Origin: Saccharomonospora azurea NA-128 | GTDB taxonomy: Bacteria; Actinomycetota; Actinomycetes; Mycobacteriales; Pseudonocardiaceae | Length of the DNA stretch: 34,362 nt | NCBI RefSeq assembly: GCF_000231055.2 | Contig: NZ_CM001466.1 | Location: 2,318,702 to 2,353,063, forward strand | Reading direction: 5' to 3' | In this document: one piece after another, positions 1-7,964 of the stretch | Layout of the letters: the number at the start of each line of letters is the position of its first letter | How positions within the stretch are numbered: the first letter of the stretch is position 1 | Position numbers and translations under genes: made by a program | The notes under the pieces: generated by a model | The model's database searches: none | Seen by the model: the letters and a program-made list of their open reading frames with translations, nothing else | Told to the model about the DNA's origin: nothing

Positions 1-6
1 CGGCGT

Positions 7-21
7 CGCCCGCTTCGGGCG
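7..21. other. Small hairpin at left edge
   Basis: CGCCCG (7-12) pairs with CGGGCG (16-21) across a 3-nt loop. It may belong to the end of a gene outside the window. It has no T-tract, so its role is unknown. Confidence 0.25.
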
Positions 22-64
22 TCCACGCGGAGCGAAGTCGATGGTCGACGGTCTCGTTCACGGC

Positions 65-70
65 TAGAGT
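65..70 (+). promoter_or_regulatory. Candidate -10 element, possible leaderless start
   Basis: TAGAGT lies seven bases before the ATG at 78, and no Shine-Dalgarno sequence lies between them. Transcription starting 6-7 bases after a -10 hexamer would begin at or next to the start codon, giving a leaderless mRNA, which is common in actinobacteria. No convincing -35 box is visible. This is inference from position only. Confidence 0.35.
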
Positions 71-77
71 GTGACAC

Positions 78-710
78 ATGAGCCGAGAACGTCACATCCC
101 TCCGCGGTCCGGAACGGCCGGGAGTGAACGGGCCTCCACCGGGCGGGTACCCGACGACGTGCTCCTCGACGCGGCACGCGCGTGCGTGCTGACCGGCGGC
201 GTCCGCCGGACGACCCTCACCGACATCGCACGCACGGCGGGCGTGAGCCGCATGACGCTGTACCGGCGGTACCCGGACGTGCGCAGCATCCTCGCGGCGC
301 TCATGACCCGCGAGCTCGGCGCGCTGCTCCACGGGGTGAACGCCACCGTCGCCGTCGCACTGCCCGCGCGGTCCCGGCTCGTGGAACTGGGTGTGGCGGC
401 CGTGCGCGCACTCGTCGCCGATCCCCTGCTGCGCACCGTGCTCGACCGCGACGCCGAGCTGCTCCTGCCGTACATCACCGAACGTGTGGGCAGCACGCAG
501 CGACTCGCCGAACAGGTGCTGGCCGACCTGATCGCCCAGGGACACGCCGACGGCTCGGTCCGGGTCGGCGACCCGGCGGTCCAGGTCAGGGCCCTGCTGC
601 TCACGGTGCAGTCGTTCGTCCTCTCCTGGCGTCCCGCCACCCGGGACGTCCCGGCGGAGCCGCTGCTGTCCGAACTCCGACACCTCCTGGAAAGAAGCCT
701 GACGCCATGA
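78..710 (+). CDS. TetR-family transcriptional regulator
   Basis: This 210-residue protein has a TetR N-terminal DNA-binding domain at about residues 24-75. The recognition helix region reads TLTDIARTAGVSRMTLYRRYPD, of which the IARTAGVS and TLYRRY segments are typical. The rest is a helical ligand-binding and dimerisation domain of ordinary TetR length. The stop overlaps the start of glpD by 4 bp (ATGA, 707-710), so the two genes are almost certainly co-transcribed and translationally coupled. That suggests control of glycerol-3-phosphate metabolism and of its own operon, but the ligand cannot be read from the sequence. The ATG at 78 is the natural start because little room and no ribosome site lie upstream. 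Confidence 0.9.
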   Translation: MSRERHIPPRSGTAGSERASTGRVPDDVLLDAARACVLTGGVRRTTLTDIARTAGVSRMTLYRRYPDVRSILAALMTRELGALLHGVNATVAVALPARSRLVELGVAAVRALVADPLLRTVLDRDAELLLPYITERVGSTQRLAEQVLADLIAQGHADGSVRVGDPAVQVRALLLTVQSFVLSWRPATRDVPAEPLLSELRHLLERSLTP

Positions 711-2266
711 GCGCAACGAACCTGATCCACGCCTCCCTCACCGCCCGGCGACGCGCCCGCGAACTCGACGCACTCACGTCGGGCGAACAGGTGGACGTGC
801 TCGTGGTGGGCGGTGGCGTGACCGGCGCCGGGGTCGCGCTCGACGCGGCGTCGCGTGGGCTCTCGGTCGCGCTGGTGGAGGCGCACGACCTGGCGTTCGG
901 CACCTCCCGGTTCTCCAGCAAGCTCGTCCACGGCGGCCTCCGCTACCTCGCTCACGGCCGCCTGGGACTGGCCCGCGAGAGCGCCGTCGAACGCGACGTC
1001 CTCCTGCGTCGCACCGCACCTCACCTGACCCGGCCGCTGGCCCAGCTCTTCCCCCGCTACGCCGACACACCGGCGCGGGAGTACGCGCTCACCGCCGCCG
1101 GGCTCACGGCGGGCGACGCGCTGCGCCGGTTCGCCGGGACCCCGTCGACCCTGCTGCCCCGCCCCCGGACGGTGCCCGCCGCCGCGGCACTGACGCTGGT
1201 GCCGGGACTGCGTGCCACGGGCCTTCGCGGTGGCCTGCTGGCGTTCGACGGCGCCCTGACCGACGACGCGCGACTCGTCGTGGCTCTCGCCAGGACGGCG
1301 GCCGGGCTCGGCGCGCGAATCCTGACCCGGGTGCGCGCCCTCGAACTGCGGGGCGACCAGGTCCGGGCACGCGACGAGCTGACGGGCGACACCGTCGACC
1401 TGCGCGCCCGTCAGGTCGTCAACGCCGCGGGAGTATGGTCGGGCGGACTGGTGCCGAACGTCCGGCTGCGACCGTCCCGCGGGTCGCACCTCGTCCTCGA
1501 CGCCCGCAGCACGGGCCTCGGGGAGACGGCGCTCATGGTCGGTGTCCCGGGAGAGCTCAACCGGTTCGTGTTCCTGCTGCCCCAACCCGGCGGCACCGTC
1601 TACCTCGGACTGACCGACGAACCGCTGGACGGCGAGGCGACCGACCACACCGACGTCCCCGACACCGACGTCGACTTCCTGCTCGACGTGGCCTCCACCG
1701 TGCTCGACCGGCCACTCACCCACGACGACGTCCGCGGCTCGTTCGCCGGCCTGCGCCCGCTGCTCGACACTCCCGGCGGCCGCACCGCGGACCTGTCCCG
1801 CGAACACGCCGTGCTCACCGACCCCGGTACGGGCGTGGTGACGGTCGTGGGCGGCAAGCTCACCACCTACCGGGTGATGGCCGAGCAGGCCGTGGACGCC
1901 GCCGTAACGGAAGCCGGGCTGCGCGCACCGTCCTCGCGGACCGGGCGGCTCCCCCTCGTGGGCGCGGCGAGCCGAGCGGCATTGACCACTGTGGACGCAC
2001 CCCGCAGGTTGGTGGGCAAGTACGGCATCGAGGCACCCCGCGTGGCCGCGCTCGGCGACGTCGACCACGCACTCGCGCGTCCCCTGTTCCCCGGATGCGC
2101 CACCACGGCCGCCGAAGTCGTGTGGGCGGTGCGCCACGAGGGAGCACTCGACGCCGACGACGTGCTGCACCGCCGCACCCGCCTGGGCCTGGTGCCCGAC
2201 GACGCGGAGAAGGCGCGTCCCGCCGTGTCCGACCTGGTCGAGCGATCGTTGCGGGGCCTCGCCTGA
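707..2266 (+). CDS. glpD: Glycerol-3-phosphate dehydrogenase (FAD, GlpD type)
   Basis: GlpD oxidises sn-glycerol-3-phosphate to dihydroxyacetone phosphate at the membrane and passes electrons to quinone. The 519-residue product has a dinucleotide-binding motif VVGGGVTGAG at residues 33-42. Next comes the family segment GTSRFSSKLVHGGLRYL at about 64-80, a middle substrate domain with GLTDEP, and the late VVGGKLTTYRVMAE motif. The C-terminal helical DAO_C domain is also present. Length fits the family. The ATG at 707 gives a 4-bp overlap with the tetR gene; the frame is open further upstream, but that part overlaps the regulator and has no GlpD similarity. No glycerol kinase or facilitator gene is adjacent, so the substrate may come from phospholipid turnover or a kinase encoded elsewhere. 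Confidence 0.95.
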   Translation: MSATNLIHASLTARRRARELDALTSGEQVDVLVVGGGVTGAGVALDAASRGLSVALVEAHDLAFGTSRFSSKLVHGGLRYLAHGRLGLARESAVERDVLLRRTAPHLTRPLAQLFPRYADTPAREYALTAAGLTAGDALRRFAGTPSTLLPRPRTVPAAAALTLVPGLRATGLRGGLLAFDGALTDDARLVVALARTAAGLGARILTRVRALELRGDQVRARDELTGDTVDLRARQVVNAAGVWSGGLVPNVRLRPSRGSHLVLDARSTGLGETALMVGVPGELNRFVFLLPQPGGTVYLGLTDEPLDGEATDHTDVPDTDVDFLLDVASTVLDRPLTHDDVRGSFAGLRPLLDTPGGRTADLSREHAVLTDPGTGVVTVVGGKLTTYRVMAEQAVDAAVTEAGLRAPSSRTGRLPLVGAASRAALTTVDAPRRLVGKYGIEAPRVAALGDVDHALARPLFPGCATTAAEVVWAVRHEGALDADDVLHRRTRLGLVPDDAEKARPAVSDLVERSLRGLA

Positions 2267-2304
2267 CGTAGGCTCCTCCCGTGGCGGCGGAGAGGAGCGG
2301 GGCC

Positions 2305-3429
2305 GTGCCCGAGAGCGTGACCCGACAGCGCGAGTCGACGACGGTCGCCACCGCTGCCCGCCAACTGCGCACCCACCTGCACACGGGCTACTTCATCACC
2401 AGCACCACGCTCGTGCTCGCCGCACTCACGTGCGTCGCCCTGCTCCACGTGTCGGTGTTCCGGGAACTCGGGGGCACCACGGTGGGCGTCACCGGCCAGG
2501 CCAACGCCATCACCGACCCGCTGCGGCGCGCCGCCGAGAACGCGGGCGAAGACCTCCGCGTCGTGCGCTACCCCGATGCCGAGGGCGGGCGAGCCGACGT
2601 CGAACGCGGCGTGCTCGACGTGTTCGTCTCCGGCAGCGCCGCGAACCTCCACGCGCTCACCGGGTCCGGGCTCGACGACTCCGTGCGCAGTCTGCTCACC
2701 GGTGTCACGCGGTCCGAGATCGTCGCGGCGAAACTCGCGGAGGCCGGAGCCGATCCGGCCACCGCGCAGGACGACGTGATGGCCGCCGAGATCGAGGTGG
2801 AGACGCTGCAACCGGCCGTCGCGTCGCGCGGCGAGCGGTCGATCACGGCGTTGGCGGTCGTCGCGCTGCTCGTGGTGACCCTGGCGGGTGGCGGCGTCGT
2901 GGTGGTCCGTGGCCTGGCTCGGCTCCGAGGGCGTGGGGCGGCGGCGCGTCAGCGGTCGTTCGTCGTCGCCACGGTGGCGGGCGCGGGACTCGCGGGCGCG
3001 CTGCAACTCGTCGTGCTCGGCGCGGCTGCCCTGGTGGTCGCCGTCGTGACAGGTGTGGCGCCACCCTCCGGCGTCGCCGTGACCACGCTCGCGTGGGGCC
3101 TGGTGTGGTTCGGGCTCGGGTGGACGTTCTACGCGCCGGTGTCGGTGTTGACGTCGCCGCCCTGGAGCGGGCGGCCCACGGGGCTTCCCGCGGCGCTGGT
3201 CCTGCTGGCGGCCTTGGGCACCACCATGGCCGTGTCACCGCAGCCCGACAGTCCCACCGCGTTCGTCCTGTCGTTCGTGCCGCCGCTCTCGCCGTTCGCG
3301 GTGCCGATCCGCATCGCCACCGGTGTGGCCGAGCCGATCGAGGTCGTCGTGGCCGCGGCACTCACCCTCGCGGCCGCCGCCCTCCTCGCCCGAGCGGCGA
3401 GAACGACGCTGCGCCCCGCCCACCCCTGA
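2305..3429 (+). CDS. ABC-2-type membrane protein (permease-like)
   Basis: A 374-residue membrane protein. It has one transmembrane helix near residues 32-52, a soluble segment of about 120 residues, then roughly six hydrophobic helices from about residue 178 to the end. This single helix, large extracytoplasmic domain and helical bundle layout is typical of ABC-2 transporter permeases. No ATPase partner is nearby, so the transport role is only inferred. I start it at the GTG at 2305 because AGGAG (2293-2297) lies 7 bp upstream; a GTG at 2281 is in frame but lacks a ribosome site. It follows glpD by 38 bp and may be the last gene of that operon. Its stop codon touches the first repeat locus. 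Confidence 0.6.
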   Translation: MPESVTRQRESTTVATAARQLRTHLHTGYFITSTTLVLAALTCVALLHVSVFRELGGTTVGVTGQANAITDPLRRAAENAGEDLRVVRYPDAEGGRADVERGVLDVFVSGSAANLHALTGSGLDDSVRSLLTGVTRSEIVAAKLAEAGADPATAQDDVMAAEIEVETLQPAVASRGERSITALAVVALLVVTLAGGGVVVVRGLARLRGRGAAARQRSFVVATVAGAGLAGALQLVVLGAAALVVAVVTGVAPPSGVAVTTLAWGLVWFGLGWTFYAPVSVLTSPPWSGRPTGLPAALVLLAALGTTMAVSPQPDSPTAFVLSFVPPLSPFAVPIRIATGVAEPIEVVVAAALTLAAAALLARAARTTLRPAHP

Positions 3430-3433
3430 CACC

Positions 3434-3574
3434 GTGTCCGCGCGTGGCGCACGCGTGTCCGCACCTCCCGCACGTCGGCGCCCCCGAGGCGTCTCCCGAA
3501 CTCCCGACTCGACGTCCCGCAACGGCGAACACGCGTCGTCGAAGTGCAAACACGCGTGCGTGACACGCGGACAC
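3434..3574. repeat. 21-bp phased repeat locus 1 (2 + 3 units)
   Basis: Two minus-orientation units (GTGTCCGC cores at 3434 and 3455) face away from three plus-orientation units (GCGAACAC at 3525, GCAAACAC at 3546, GCGGACAC at 3567). Core spacing within each array is exactly 21 bp. A decayed half-unit lies at about 3463-3483. The locus fills the gap between two convergent genes; its outer units end within about 15 bp of both stop codons. The 62 bp between the arrays are GC-rich and show nothing else. Confidence 0.9.
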
Positions 3575-3586
3575 GATGTTCGGGGC

Positions 3587-4819
3587 TCAGCGGTGGGCTG
3601 TCGCGGACGGGGTGAAGCGCACCGGGAGCGAGGTCAGGTGCCGGTTCCACAACGCCGGCGTGAACGTCAGCTCCTCCACCGGAACCGCGACCGTGACGTC
3701 GTCGAATGCGTACAGTGCGGTCTCGACCGCGATACGTGCGATCAGCCGCCCCGCACGCTGCGCCGGGCAGGCATGGGAACCCGCGCTGAACGACAGGTAG
3801 GCGCGGTTGCCGATCTCCAGCCACGGGTCGTTGGTGCGCACGCGGTAGTCCGCGTTGCCCGCCGCGAAACTGAGGATGACCGCGTCCCCGCGCCGGATCG
3901 GTTGACCGGCGAGCTCGCAGTCGGCCGCCGCGTAGCGACCCATCAGGTTCGCCACGGGCGGGTCGCGCCACAGCACCTCGTCGAGGGCCTCGTCGATCCC
4001 GAGTCGACCGCCGCGCATCCGCGCGGTGAACCGGCGGTCGGTCAGCATCAGACGCAACGCCATCGCGATCCAGATGCCGGTGACCTCGTAGCCCATGCCG
4101 ATCACCATCATCATGGCGTGCAGTACCTCGTCGTCGCTGCGCAACGAGGGGTGCCGCACGAACTTCGAGGTCAAATCATCCTGCGGTCGAGCCCGCCTGT
4201 CCTGCAGCAACGCGACGAGCAGCCGCTGCATCGAGTCGTCGGCGAAGTACGACTCGATGCCCGCCAACAGGGTCGCCCGCAGTTTCTCCTGGTCCTCAGT
4301 GGACACGCCGAGGAGCGACAGGATCACCAGCATGGGGATGGCGGCGGAATACTCGCTCACGAGGTCCGCGTGGCCGCGCATGGAGAACTCGTCGAGCAGG
4401 CCAATGCAGATCTGCTCGACGGTCCTGCGCAGGCGGTGTTCGTCGAGGTCGTCGAAGCCCTCCTCGACCGGAGCGCGCAACCGTCGGTGCTTCTCGCCGT
4501 CGGCGTAGACGGCGTTCTCCAGCGGTGACAGCAACGCCGCCAGCGGCGCGTCCGGCGGGATGACGCCGCTCGTGTACTCGCGCCAGCTCCGCGGGTCGTG
4601 GGAGAACAGCCGTTCGTTGCGAGCGACCTGGCAGATCTCGGAGTGCCCCATCACGAGCCACCCGTTGACCTGCGGCAACAGCTCCACCGGGGCGACCTGG
4701 CCCCAGCGGGCTCGCAGTTCGCTGTACACAGCCTGCGGGTTCTGCGAGTTCACGATGTGCGACAGCGGCGTCAGCCCGGTCATCTCGGCCAGCGTCCGCT
4801 GCTGCGGCGACGTCGTCAT
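3587..4819 (-). CDS. cvnE: Conservon cytochrome P450, CYP157-like, atypical motifs
   Basis: This 410-residue P450 is the last gene of the conservon and overlaps cvnD by 4 bp (ATGA). The heme-ligand loop FSAGSHACPA carries Cys351, and the C-helix His/Arg pair (H111, R115) is present. The K-helix, normally ExxR, reads EVLW at 281-284. The I-helix, normally AGxET/T, reads MGYEVT at 242-247, so the first threonine is replaced by valine. Loss of ExxR was described for CYP157C1 of a Streptomyces conservon, so this is probably a related family rather than a decayed gene; the frame is intact and full length. Substrate and redox partner are unknown. It may act as a sensor or regulator rather than a monooxygenase (inference). 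Confidence 0.9.
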   Translation of the reverse strand: MTTSPQQRTLAEMTGLTPLSHIVNSQNPQAVYSELRARWGQVAPVELLPQVNGWLVMGHSEICQVARNERLFSHDPRSWREYTSGVIPPDAPLAALLSPLENAVYADGEKHRRLRAPVEEGFDDLDEHRLRRTVEQICIGLLDEFSMRGHADLVSEYSAAIPMLVILSLLGVSTEDQEKLRATLLAGIESYFADDSMQRLLVALLQDRRARPQDDLTSKFVRHPSLRSDDEVLHAMMMVIGMGYEVTGIWIAMALRLMLTDRRFTARMRGGRLGIDEALDEVLWRDPPVANLMGRYAAADCELAGQPIRRGDAVILSFAAGNADYRVRTNDPWLEIGNRAYLSFSAGSHACPAQRAGRLIARIAVETALYAFDDVTVAVPVEELTFTPALWNRHLTSLPVRFTPSATAHR

Positions 4820-5415
4820 GCGACCTCCGAGTTGTTCCGCACCGCGATGGCGTACTCCACCAGTTTGATGAGCGTCTGCGCCGACGACTTCCGCTCGCGC
4901 GCGTCGCAGAACACGATCGGCGTCTCCGGGAGCAGGTCCAGCGCGTCCCGGAGCTGTTCCGTGTCGTACTGCGGCGAGTTCGGGAACTGGTTGACCGCGA
5001 CCGCGAACGGCACCTTGGTGTGCAGCTCCAGCTGGTCGAACACCTCGAAACTGTCCTCCAGCCTGCGCGGATCCACCAGGACGAGCGCGCCCACGGCACC
5101 GTCGGCCAGGCCCTCCCACAGGTTCCAGAACCTCTTCTGCCCCGGCGTGCCGAAGAGGTACAACACGATCTCCGAGCTCAGCGTGATGCGACCGAAGTCC
5201 ATGGCCACCGTGGTGGTGCTCTTGCTGTCCAGCCCGGCGAGGGAGTCCACACCGACGCTCGCGGCCGTCATGGTCTCCTCGGTGCGCAGCGGTGCGATCT
5301 CGCTCACCGAGCCGATCAGCGTCGTCTTGCCCACGCCGAAGGCTCCGACAACGAGGATCTTGACCGACTGGATGACGGTCGAGGACACATAACGCTCAGA
5401 GCTTTCGGAGCCCAT
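4816..5415 (-). CDS. cvnD: Conservon Ras-like GTPase (CvnD)
   Basis: This 199-residue small GTPase has a P-loop GAFGVGKTT at 24-32. Switch II reads FGTPGQKRFW, where TPGQ replaces the Ras DxxGQ motif. The base-recognition motif appears as NQFP in place of NKxD, as in other bacterial MglA/CvnD-like GTPases. In conservons, CvnD works with the sensor-like CvnA and the CvnB/CvnC proteins as a G-protein-like switch. The start at 5415 gives a 20-bp overlap with cvnC, with GGAG just upstream inside the cvnC coding region. The stop overlaps the start of the P450 gene. Confidence 0.95.
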   Translation of the reverse strand: MGSESSERYVSSTVIQSVKILVVGAFGVGKTTLIGSVSEIAPLRTEETMTAASVGVDSLAGLDSKSTTTVAMDFGRITLSSEIVLYLFGTPGQKRFWNLWEGLADGAVGALVLVDPRRLEDSFEVFDQLELHTKVPFAVAVNQFPNSPQYDTEQLRDALDLLPETPIVFCDARERKSSAQTLIKLVEYAIAVRNNSEVA

Positions 5416-5752
5416 TCAGCACTTTCTCCAGCAGGTCGATTTCAGGGATGACGAGTCGCTGCGGGCTGGACCGCACCACGAGGTGTCCCGTGTCGATCAG
5501 GTCCGACGCGAGCACCACGACCACGCTCACCGGCAGGCGAAGGTGCGCCGCGGCCTCGGCGACCGACAGCACGCCTCGGCACACGTTCACAAGGGATCGC
5601 TTCTCCCGGCTGGTCGACACCGGGAGGAGCGAGTCGGGGTTGGCCACCAGCAGGGTTTCCGGCCGCAGCGTGTTCCGGGAGGGATGAGCGCGGCCGCCCG
5701 TGATGACGTAGGGCCGGACCGGCCCGTCCTGGTACTCCTCGGAGTGGCTCAT
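5396..5752 (-). CDS. cvnC: Conservon DUF742 protein (CvnC)
   Basis: A 118-residue DUF742 protein. The hallmark VRPYVITGGR lies near residues 12-21. It is followed by a winged-helix-like C-terminal half containing a hydrophobic segment (LPVSVVVVLASDLIDTG) and the closing LLEKVLNGLRKL. In conservons CvnC accompanies CvnB and the GTPase; its biochemical role is not firmly known. It begins 2 bp after cvnB stops and overlaps cvnD by 20 bp, so all five genes read as one transcript with translational coupling. Confidence 0.95.
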   Translation of the reverse strand: MSHSEEYQDGPVRPYVITGGRAHPSRNTLRPETLLVANPDSLLPVSTSREKRSLVNVCRGVLSVAEAAAHLRLPVSVVVVLASDLIDTGHLVVRSSPQRLVIPEIDLLEKVLNGLRKL

Positions 5753-5754
5753 GG

Positions 5755-6150
5755 TCAGCGTGCGCGCGTGGGCGTGCTGAGCGTCCGCTCACCGATCTGG
5801 AGCACTTGGAGCTGCATCTGCTGGGCGATCAGGCCCGGGTCGATGACGGGGTCGGTGACCACGGCGAGCCGCGACCCGTCGCCGGCGCCGCGCACGAACA
5901 GGAAACCGCCGTCGAACTCGACCATCACCTGCTTCGGGTCACCACCGGAGCCGAACTCGTCACCGACGCCGCGACCGAGCGAGGTCAGCCCCGCGCACGC
6001 GGCCGCGAGCTTGTCGGCGAGGTCGGTGGCGGTCTGCTCGGTCTTCACCTTCAGCAGACCGTCGGACGTCAGCACGATCGCGTGGCGAACGCCGCGCACG
6101 CTCCTGATCTGCTCCAGCATCCAGCTGTTGTCACCGGCGTGGGCAACCAT
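5755..6150 (-). CDS. cvnB: Conservon roadblock/LC7 protein (CvnB)
   Basis: A 131-residue roadblock/LC7 domain protein. Visible family features are the N-terminal SWMLEQIRSVRGVRHAIVLTSDGLLK strand-helix segment, the ADKLAAACAGLTSLGRG helix and the later VMVEFDGGFLFVRGAGDGSRLAVVT sheet. Roadblock proteins of this group bind MglA/CvnD-type GTPases and influence nucleotide cycling. The A of its ATG is also the last base of the cvnA stop (TAATG overlap at 6150), which implies coupled translation with the sensor kinase-like gene. Confidence 0.95.
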   Translation of the reverse strand: MVAHAGDNSWMLEQIRSVRGVRHAIVLTSDGLLKVKTEQTATDLADKLAAACAGLTSLGRGVGDEFGSGGDPKQVMVEFDGGFLFVRGAGDGSRLAVVTDPVIDPGLIAQQMQLQVLQIGERTLSTPTRAR

Positions 6151-7703
6151 TACTCCTCCGAAGTGTCACGAGAGGCGGACGGTGTGTTCGGGGTGGCGGC
6201 GATCCGGTTGGACGCGCCGGTGTCCGAACTGAGGAAGGCACTCATCCACTGCCCTGCCTGCTCCGCTGATTGTTGGGGGTCGGCCGGGATCGCGGGGATG
6301 TCCATGGTGATCTCGCTGCTGTTCTCGACGACGGCCTCGCCACGGCGGGACCGTCGGCGGGGCAGCACGGGTAGGTCGGCCTGCGGACCGGCGGGTTTCT
6401 CCTTCGGCTCCTCACGCTGAGCGGGAGCCGGCGTGGGCGCGGGAGCCGGAGCCGGCGCGGGAGGAGGCGTGGGAGCGGGGTCGGGCAACGGCAACTGCTG
6501 CGACTGTGGCACGGTCTGCGTCGGGACCGCCCCCTTCACCACGGGCTTGAGGTTGTCGGCCGTGCTGTGCTGCCGGGAGAGGGCGAGCTGCCCGCTCATC
6601 GCGGCGTGCCCGGGCGGCAACGGCTCGGTCAGCTCGGACGGCACCATCACGATGGCACGCACACCGCCGTAGACGGACTCACCGAGGTCGACCCGGAACC
6701 CGTAGCGACGCGCGTAGGTGCCCACCGACGGCAGGCCGGTCTGCGGTACCTCGCCGAGCGTGAACAGGTCGTGCACCGTCTCGCCCGAGGCGATGATCCT
6801 GGCCTGTTCGAGCCGGCGGTCGTCCATGCCGACCCCGCAGTCGTCGATCTCGATCACGGCGCCGCGTTGGACGTGGCGCAGCGTGACCAGCACGTTCGTG
6901 GTGGGCGGAGAGGACTGCGCCGCGTTGGCCAGCAGCTCGGCGACGATGTGGATGAGCGGTTCGACCACCCGCGCGGTGACGGCGATGGCGGGGTCACCGG
7001 AGGCCTCCACCCGCTGGTAGGCGGTAATCCGACCGGCGGCACCACGCACGACGTCGGACAACGCCAGCGCCTCGTTCCACTGCTGCCCCGGCCGTTCACC
7101 ACACAGGGCGGCGAGCGACTGGGCGTACCGCGCCTGCTGCGCGGCGGCGTGGTCGACGCGCATGCTGGTCTCCAGCACGTCCGGATCGTTCGGGTGCCGG
7201 CTGACCATCCGGCCGGCTTCCTCCTGCATCCGGTGCGCCGAGGTCTGAACCTTGCGCGCGAGCGACACCACGGCGGAGTGCACCGCACTGCGTTGCGCGT
7301 CATAGACGTCCCGCGCGTTGCCGACCAGCGACTTCATGCGTTCGTACTCGGCGGCCGCCTCCGGGCGAGGCGGTGTGTCCGGGAGCGGCGGCGGCGTCCG
7401 CCCGCTGGAGTACGCCTCCATGTACCGCAGGAACACGTCCTGCACCTCGCGCTGCGCGGCGAACTCGTCCGCCAGCGCCTGCCGGCACGCGGCCATGGCG
7501 CCGGCGGCGCGCACGGTCAGGGCGGCGAACACTCCCAACGCGGCGAGCGCCAGAACCCCGGGTATGAGCCACCACAGCTGCCCGGAGTCACCGACGGCCA
7601 GAAAGACTGAGGCGACGACCACGTAACCGGCGACGAGGGCGACGCACGCCCATCCGAGCGGACTCGGTCCACGCCGCGTAGTCGGTGAGTTTTCCATGAT
7701 CAT
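6150..7703 (-). CDS. cvnA: Conservon sensor kinase-like ATPase (CvnA)
   Basis: This 517-residue membrane protein heads the conservon. Two transmembrane helices (about 16-36 and 45-65) precede a coiled linker. A conserved Asp-His pair (D184, H185) occupies the usual conservon position. The HATPase domain has an N-box ELLANAAQSS at 256-265 and a G1 box DDCGVGM at 287-293. After the ATPase comes a long proline/alanine-rich tail, with alternating Ala-Pro at about 410-428, and then a low-complexity C terminus. ATG codons at 7703 and 7697 are both possible; neither has a clear ribosome site. Whether it autophosphorylates is not evident from the sequence. It is divergent from the endonuclease V gene. 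Confidence 0.92.
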   Translation of the reverse strand: MIMENSPTTRRGPSPLGWACVALVAGYVVVASVFLAVGDSGQLWWLIPGVLALAALGVFAALTVRAAGAMAACRQALADEFAAQREVQDVFLRYMEAYSSGRTPPPLPDTPPRPEAAAEYERMKSLVGNARDVYDAQRSAVHSAVVSLARKVQTSAHRMQEEAGRMVSRHPNDPDVLETSMRVDHAAAQQARYAQSLAALCGERPGQQWNEALALSDVVRGAAGRITAYQRVEASGDPAIAVTARVVEPLIHIVAELLANAAQSSPPTTNVLVTLRHVQRGAVIEIDDCGVGMDDRRLEQARIIASGETVHDLFTLGEVPQTGLPSVGTYARRYGFRVDLGESVYGGVRAIVMVPSELTEPLPPGHAAMSGQLALSRQHSTADNLKPVVKGAVPTQTVPQSQQLPLPDPAPTPPPAPAPAPAPTPAPAQREEPKEKPAGPQADLPVLPRRRSRRGEAVVENSSEITMDIPAIPADPQQSAEQAGQWMSAFLSSDTGASNRIAATPNTPSASRDTSEE

Positions 7704-7964
7704 CCAGAGATCGGTCGACCAGCCAGGAACATGTCAGCACACCGTGGCACGGGCGCGCTGGAAAACCGCGAAACCCAGTGCACCTCCATACGAAAGCCCC
7801 AAGATGGACAGCGGCGCGAATGGCCTACCCCACTGCCCGGCTCAGAGTAGTCGATCTCCGTGGGCGGCGTACAGGCCTGGAGTCGATCACGTCGGACGAC
7901 CAGGTGTTCGACGCGCCGGAGACCGTCGAGAATGGACCTGTACGTGAGCGAATCGGGGGTAGCA
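7704..7964. other. Divergent intergenic region, conservon / endonuclease V
   Basis: These 261 bp separate the divergent conservon and nfi. Promoters for both are expected here, but I see no convincing -35/-10 pair, clear dyad or small gene. Short open frames in it look like shadows. Confidence 0.4.

Noticed and set aside
92-2170. 692-codon open frame opposite tetR and glpD
   Set aside because: It is the antisense shadow of high-GC coding sequence; glpD in the other strand is clearly real, and the translated product is low complexity.
3587-4819. P450 as a decayed pseudogene because ExxR is missing
   Set aside because: The frame is full length, the heme loop is intact and loss of ExxR is known for conservon P450s of the CYP157 type.
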